64,000 bases of DNA, from contig NZ_LOBC01000018.1 of assembly GCF_001583695.1 (NCBI RefSeq), positions 1 to 64,000 of the forward strand, in the 5' to 3' direction. Below the pieces are notes generated by a model. The model made no database searches and was not told the origin of the DNA. It saw nothing but the letters and a program-made list of their open reading frames with translations. Every line of letters begins with the position of its first letter. Within the stretch, counting starts at the first letter, position 1. Below, in pieces: positions 60,059 through 64,000 of this stretch. Source of the stretch: Bacillus wiedmannii (GTDB lineage: Bacteria > Bacillota > Bacilli > Bacillales > Bacillaceae_G). The translations under genes were made by a program, and so were the position numbers.

Positions 60059-61646
60059 ATTTTTTAGCATATCGTAAGCTCGGTTGAGATCCTACGTAGT
60101 ATTCTAATCCAGATACAGATGATTTTTGTAAATAAGAATCTGTTGGGAATACAAGTGGGATTAAAGGATATTCTGTAAACATAATATCTTCTGCTTGATG
60201 TAATAAGTCAAAGCGTTTATTTTCGTCTTGTTCTAATTTTGCTTGATTAATTAAATTATCGAAGTCTTTATTAAACCATTTTGCATAGTTATTTGGTCCA
60301 TCACCTGCATAAATTTCTAATTGTGCAGCTGGATCTAATGTAGATCCTCCCCATCCCATATATGCAATTTGGAAGTCACTTTGTTTATACATATCAATAT
60401 AACTTTTCCACTCTTTACCTTCTATTTTTACATCTACACCAAGATTTTTCTTAAACATCTCTTGAAGTGTTTCAGCTATTTTCTTCTTATCTGAATATTT
60501 CACTGTCACTTCTGGAAGAGTAGTCCATCCTTCTTCTTTCATTCCTTCTTCTAATAACGTCTTAGCTACTGCAGGGTCATATTTAAAATAATCACCTTTC
60601 TCTTTACGGAAGTCGCGGCCACTTTCTGTTTTTGCTCCTTCTGGTACAAAACCATATGCTTCTTTTGCATTATTCTTTAATATTTTCTCTACGATAAACT
60701 TACGATCTACAGCTATTGCAAAAGCTTTACGAATTTTTGCGTTTGTAAACGGTGGCTTCTCTGAATTAAACGAGTAAATATGAGTTGAGTAGTCTTGCAT
60801 TTTTTTAAACTCTTTATTATTTTGTTCTTTTTCAACTAAATCTGTTGGTATGTGAGATAGTAAATCTAATTCTCCAGATTTATATAATTGATACGCTGTT
60901 TTACCTTCAGGGATAATACGGAATTCAATTTCTTTTGATGCTACTTTTTTATCATGAAACTCTTTATTTTTTTCTAAAATAATCGCTTGATTATGCTTCC
61001 ATTCTTTCAATGTGAAAGGACCATTTGTAATTAATTCTTTTGGATCTACTTTTAGTTTACCTTTTTCATCAATAGATTTTTTATTAAGTGGAATATATAA
61101 CGACTGGGATAATGTTCGTTTAATAGATGTTACCGGATGTTCAAATTGTAACTTTAAAGTTACATCATCTACCGCTTGAATTCCTACTGCATCTTCTGCA
61201 CCTTTCCCTGTATTAAATGCTTCTCCACCTTTAATGAAATATAGTTCTGTTGCATTCATAGAACCCGTTTTAGGATTTAATATTCTCTTCCAAGCAAATT
61301 CAAAATCTTTTGCTGTTAACGGGGAGCCATCAGACCATTTTAATCCTTTTTTCAAATAGAATGTATACTCTTTTCCATCCGCTCCAGCTTCCTCTTTCTC
61401 TACTAAATCCTTTTCAAACTTCCCGTCAGTTGTCTGTCTGTACAAAGTTGCAAATAAGTGCTCAATTACATAATTAGAGTTATTATCCGTTGAAATTGCT
61501 GAATCTAGCGTATAAGGATCACTACCAAGATTCGTTACAAAACGGTCTCCTTTACTAGCACTTGCTTTTGAAGTATCTTTCTTGCCACAAGCGACAGAAG
61601 TAATTGCTAATACGGTCATAATGACAAATAATAAAAACTTCTTCAT
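60057..61646 (-). CDS. Oligopeptide-binding lipoprotein of the second opp-like operon
   Basis: 529 residues, lipobox ITSVACGK near residue 20. SBP family 5 (EYTFYLKKGLKWSDGSPLTA, KAFAIAVDRKFIVEKIL). Here the binding protein gene is last in the operon, 13 nt after the OppF-type ATPase gene, unlike the operon at 22-30 kb where it is first. Confidence 0.93.
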   Translation of the reverse strand: MKKFLLFVIMTVLAITSVACGKKDTSKASASKGDRFVTNLGSDPYTLDSAISTDNNSNYVIEHLFATLYRQTTDGKFEKDLVEKEEAGADGKEYTFYLKKGLKWSDGSPLTAKDFEFAWKRILNPKTGSMNATELYFIKGGEAFNTGKGAEDAVGIQAVDDVTLKLQFEHPVTSIKRTLSQSLYIPLNKKSIDEKGKLKVDPKELITNGPFTLKEWKHNQAIILEKNKEFHDKKVASKEIEFRIIPEGKTAYQLYKSGELDLLSHIPTDLVEKEQNNKEFKKMQDYSTHIYSFNSEKPPFTNAKIRKAFAIAVDRKFIVEKILKNNAKEAYGFVPEGAKTESGRDFRKEKGDYFKYDPAVAKTLLEEGMKEEGWTTLPEVTVKYSDKKKIAETLQEMFKKNLGVDVKIEGKEWKSYIDMYKQSDFQIAYMGWGGSTLDPAAQLEIYAGDGPNNYAKWFNKDFDNLINQAKLEQDENKRFDLLHQAEDIMFTEYPLIPLVFPTDSYLQKSSVSGLEYYVGSQPSLRYAKK

Positions 61647-61659
61647 CTTACATTCCCCT

Positions 61660-62433
61660 TTAACCTAAAATTTTTGGTGTTGATGCTAATAATGTTTTTG
61701 TATAAGAATGTTGAGGATTACGGAACACTTCATCCGTATTTCCAAATTCAACAAGTTCTCCTTTATATAAGACAGCCACTTTTTCACATAAGTAGTGAAC
61801 CATCGGTAAATCATGTGCGATAAATAAATATGTATAGCCTTGTTCCTTTTGAATCTTTTGCAACAAGTGCACAATTTGGATTTGAAGTGAAACATCTAAT
61901 GCAGAAATTGGTTCATCCAGGATTAATACTTCTGGCTCACATAATAACGCCCTTGCAATAGCGATCCGTTGACGTTGTCCTCCGCTAAATTCGTGTGGGT
62001 ATCGATCAATATATCGCCTATCTAATCCAACACGTTCTAGCGCATCACCTGCCACCTTATCTTTCAATTCTTTATCACCTAAACCGAATGAAATATATCC
62101 TTCTGTTACGCTATCGCGTACTTTCCAGCGCGGATTTAATGCAGCTGTTGAATCTTGAAAAATGAATTGTACTTTCTGCAAGAAATCTCGCTTATGAGCT
62201 GACTTCAACTTGTGAACAACTTGACCGTTATAATCAATTTGACCAGACGTTGGGCTCTCGATCCCAGCTATGAGCTTACCAAGTGTTGTCTTTCCTGAAC
62301 CACTTTCTCCAATAATTCCAAGCGTCGTTCCTTTCGGAATAGAAAGTGTTATATCTTTTAACGCTGCGATTTCTTTATCTTTACTTCCATATGTTTTCCT
62401 TACTTGCTTTACGGTAATTAAATCTGTCGTCAT
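61660..62433 (-). CDS. Peptide ABC transporter ATPase (OppF type)
   Basis: 257 residues, shorter than usual OppF because the C-terminal cysteine-containing extension is absent: it ends shortly after NPQHSYTKTLLASTP. Walker A GESGSGKTTLGK, signature SGGQRQRIAIARAL, Walker B LILDEPISALD. Overlaps the OppD-type gene by 4 nt. Confidence 0.92.
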   Translation of the reverse strand: MTTDLITVKQVRKTYGSKDKEIAALKDITLSIPKGTTLGIIGESGSGKTTLGKLIAGIESPTSGQIDYNGQVVHKLKSAHKRDFLQKVQFIFQDSTAALNPRWKVRDSVTEGYISFGLGDKELKDKVAGDALERVGLDRRYIDRYPHEFSGGQRQRIAIARALLCEPEVLILDEPISALDVSLQIQIVHLLQKIQKEQGYTYLFIAHDLPMVHYLCEKVAVLYKGELVEFGNTDEVFRNPQHSYTKTLLASTPKILG

Positions 62434-63440
62434 GAAGCATTCACCTTCTCTTTTGATTTTGCTTCGTTATGCTCAAGAACATGCTGCCAGCAATGTGAGC
62501 TATGCTCCCCAGAATATGTTGTTCTCTCTGGAAAACGATGAATACATTCTTTGATTGCTACCGGGCAACGATTGACAAAAGGACAACCAAAGCTATTTAA
62601 CGTTTCAATTGATGGTGTTGTTCCCTCAATTGCCCTAAGTACCTTTTCAGAATCATCCATATTCGGAATTGCCTGTAATAAGCTTTTTGTGTATGGATGT
62701 TTAGGGGAACCTATTACTTCCTCTATCGTTCCTTTTTCAACGACACGTCCACCGTACATAACTACTACTCGATCAGCTACTTCACGTACAAGTGCCAAAT
62801 CATGTGTAATTAATAAAATACTCGTATTCTGTTTTTCTTTCCGCTCTTTTAATAACCCCATAATTTGTTTCTGAATCGTTACATCTAATGCCGTTGTAGG
62901 TTCATCTGCAATAACGAGCTTTGGATGACAAGCAAACGCAATTGCTAAACAAATACGCTGCCTCATACCTCCACTTAATTGATGTGGGTACTGTTCAAAG
63001 CGTTTCTCTGCTTCATGTATCCCTAAATCATTTAATAAGTTAATCGCAATTTCTTTTGCTTCTTTTTTCGATTTCTTTTCATGCTGCAAAATTACTTCTG
63101 TAATTTGCCTTCCGACCTTCATCGTCGGATTTAAAGATGAAAGCGGGTCTTGAAAGATAAAAGAAATATCTTTCCCGCGAATTTGATTCCATTCTGATTC
63201 TTGTAAATTAGTTAATTCCTTTGATTGGAAAGTTACATTTCCATCATCAATATGAATTGACTCTTGATTTAAGCCAATAATGGATTGTGCTGTAACACTT
63301 TTTCCTGAACCACTTTCTCCTACAAGTGCAACGATTTCACCTTCGTTAATAGAAAAGGAAACATGCTTCACAATTGCTTGCTTACTATTCTCTTTTTCAA
63401 CGGCCAATGTTACGTTTTCTAAAGATAAGAGCTGTCCCAT
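62430..63440 (-). CDS. Peptide ABC transporter ATPase (OppD type)
   Basis: 336 residues from ATG 63440 with GAAAGGAG upstream; the reading from 63536 overlaps the permease gene without a site. Walker A GESGSGKSVTAQS, signature LSGGMRQRICLAIA, Walker B LVIADEPTTALD, and the C-terminal extension with FGCPFVNRCPVAIKEC. Confidence 0.93.
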   Translation of the reverse strand: MGQLLSLENVTLAVEKENSKQAIVKHVSFSINEGEIVALVGESGSGKSVTAQSIIGLNQESIHIDDGNVTFQSKELTNLQESEWNQIRGKDISFIFQDPLSSLNPTMKVGRQITEVILQHEKKSKKEAKEIAINLLNDLGIHEAEKRFEQYPHQLSGGMRQRICLAIAFACHPKLVIADEPTTALDVTIQKQIMGLLKERKEKQNTSILLITHDLALVREVADRVVVMYGGRVVEKGTIEEVIGSPKHPYTKSLLQAIPNMDDSEKVLRAIEGTTPSIETLNSFGCPFVNRCPVAIKECIHRFPERTTYSGEHSSHCWQHVLEHNEAKSKEKVNAS

Positions 63441-64000
63441 GTCTTTTCTCCTTTCGATTCCGTTTGACGATTTTTGGATCAATTGCATCTTGCAAACCAT
63501 CACCAATTGCATTAAATGCGAACATAATGAGCGCAATCATCAGCGATGGGAAGAAAAGTTGCCACCATTCCCCACTTAATAGTGTCCCGAGCGCATCATT
63601 CGTCATCGTCCCCCAGCTCGCTGCTGGTGATTGTACCCCGAGTCCGATAAAACTTAAAAATGATTCTGAGAAAATAGCTGCGGGAATTGTAAATGATAAA
63701 TTTACGATAATAATGCCTGTTAAGTTCGGAATGATATGTCCGTATATAATCTTCATATGCGATGTACCCAATCGCTCTGCTGCAATAACAAATTCTCTTT
63801 GCTTTAAAGATAAGACTTGCGCCCTAACGAGACGTGCCATACCAATCCACCCTGTTAATGCAAGAGCAATAATAATTGTAAAAAGTCCTGGTTTCATAAT
63901 GATTAGTAGTAAAATAACAATTAATAAATATGGAATACCGTATAATACTTCAATCCCTCGTACAATCCACTCATCAATTAACGTTCCAAGGCGATTACGC
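63397..64000 (-). CDS. Peptide ABC transporter permease (OppC type), 5' end outside the window
   Basis: The reading frame is open to the window edge, so only the C-terminal 200 residues are seen, beginning in RNRLGTLIDEWIVRGIEVLY. The EAA loop (VIAAERLGTSHMKIIYGHII) and SFLSFIGLGVQSPAASWGTM identify an OppC/DppC subunit. Its end overlaps the OppD-type gene by 44 nt. The OppB-type gene should follow outside the window. Confidence 0.92.
   Translation of the reverse strand, partial: RNRLGTLIDEWIVRGIEVLYGIPYLLIVILLLIIMKPGLFTIIIALALTGWIGMARLVRAQVLSLKQREFVIAAERLGTSHMKIIYGHIIPNLTGIIIVNLSFTIPAAIFSESFLSFIGLGVQSPAASWGTMTNDALGTLLSGEWWQLFFPSLMIALIMFAFNAIGDGLQDAIDPKIVKRNRKEKRHGTALIFRKRNIGR

Overview
This 64 kb window reads as chromosomal DNA of a Bacillus cereus group organism (B. 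cereus, thuringiensis or anthracis type). The support is AT-rich sequence, strong GGAGG-type ribosome binding sites, U-tailed hairpin terminators, the sporulation peptide CmpA next to Tex and a SprT-like protein, the alr / EndoAI / EndoA block, and several gene families with a B. cereus group flavour. A perfect parS site at 30369 and the tRNA genes suggest the origin-proximal part of the chromosome. Most genes in the first 30 kb lie on the minus strand, so the window is probably printed against the direction of replication. I see no phage, insertion sequence or CRISPR array.

Layout. 1-7.2 kb: three tRNA genes with their promoter, SprT-like protein, cmpA, tex, the EndoA/EndoAI toxin-antitoxin pair, alanine racemase, a LolA-like lipoprotein, acpS. 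7.2-13.3 kb: rhomboid protease, UvsE, the RNA helicase CshA behind a leader terminator, murF and ddl. 13.3-20 kb: a B. cereus-type dispersed repeat candidate, an MFS pump, an amino acid permease and the tyrosine catabolic operon hppD-fah-hmgA. 20.2-20.8 kb: a tandem array of four genes for 35-36 residue membrane peptides, three encoding the identical peptide. 21-30 kb: a HAD phosphatase and a peptide ABC importer (two binding proteins, two permeases, two ATPases). 30-38 kb: parS, an ABC-F protein behind tandem attenuator-like hairpins, a cluster of three small peptides, a DUF4931 protein, a transglycosylase-like protein, a DUF2334 protein and a large lipoprotein. 38-47 kb: TatD, YxeA, YitT, a PH-domain protein, a LacI regulator, PlsC, a DMT transporter with its LysR regulator, and many small peptide genes. 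47-64 kb: a ModE-like regulator with modAB, GlcU, a P5C reductase with an aldo/keto reductase, a SAM riboswitch in front of an OppA paralogue with a second paralogue behind it, a TetR-controlled YhgE/Pip-like protein, an AraC regulator, a YusW-like lipoprotein and a second opp-like operon cut by the window end.

The most interesting content is a regulon of very small genes. Eight promoters between 32.7 and 46.4 kb share one architecture: CTTACA, 4 nt, TGTAAG (or a close variant), a third GTAA half-site at a fixed distance, a conserved TTCGATAGT block and a -10 box exactly 19 nt after it. The inverted repeat fits the TNACA-N4-TGTAA site known for Bce-type (BceR/PsdR/YxdJ) response regulators, which answer to cell-wall-active peptides. 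The promoters drive two families of 25-36 residue peptides, a 37-residue membrane peptide, a decayed peptide gene and a YxeA-family protein; in B. subtilis yxeA sits beside the YxdJK system. Peptide family A (K-x-DF-x-G-x-ASG-x-x-LTA-x-I) also makes up the array at 20.2-20.8 kb, which has a different promoter region. Family B carries a C-terminal (D/N)-A/G-K/Q-A-V-x-x-x-LN signature. A and B are usually paired as a two-gene cassette. I infer an envelope-stress response built from multicopy micro-peptides; the regulator itself is not in the window.
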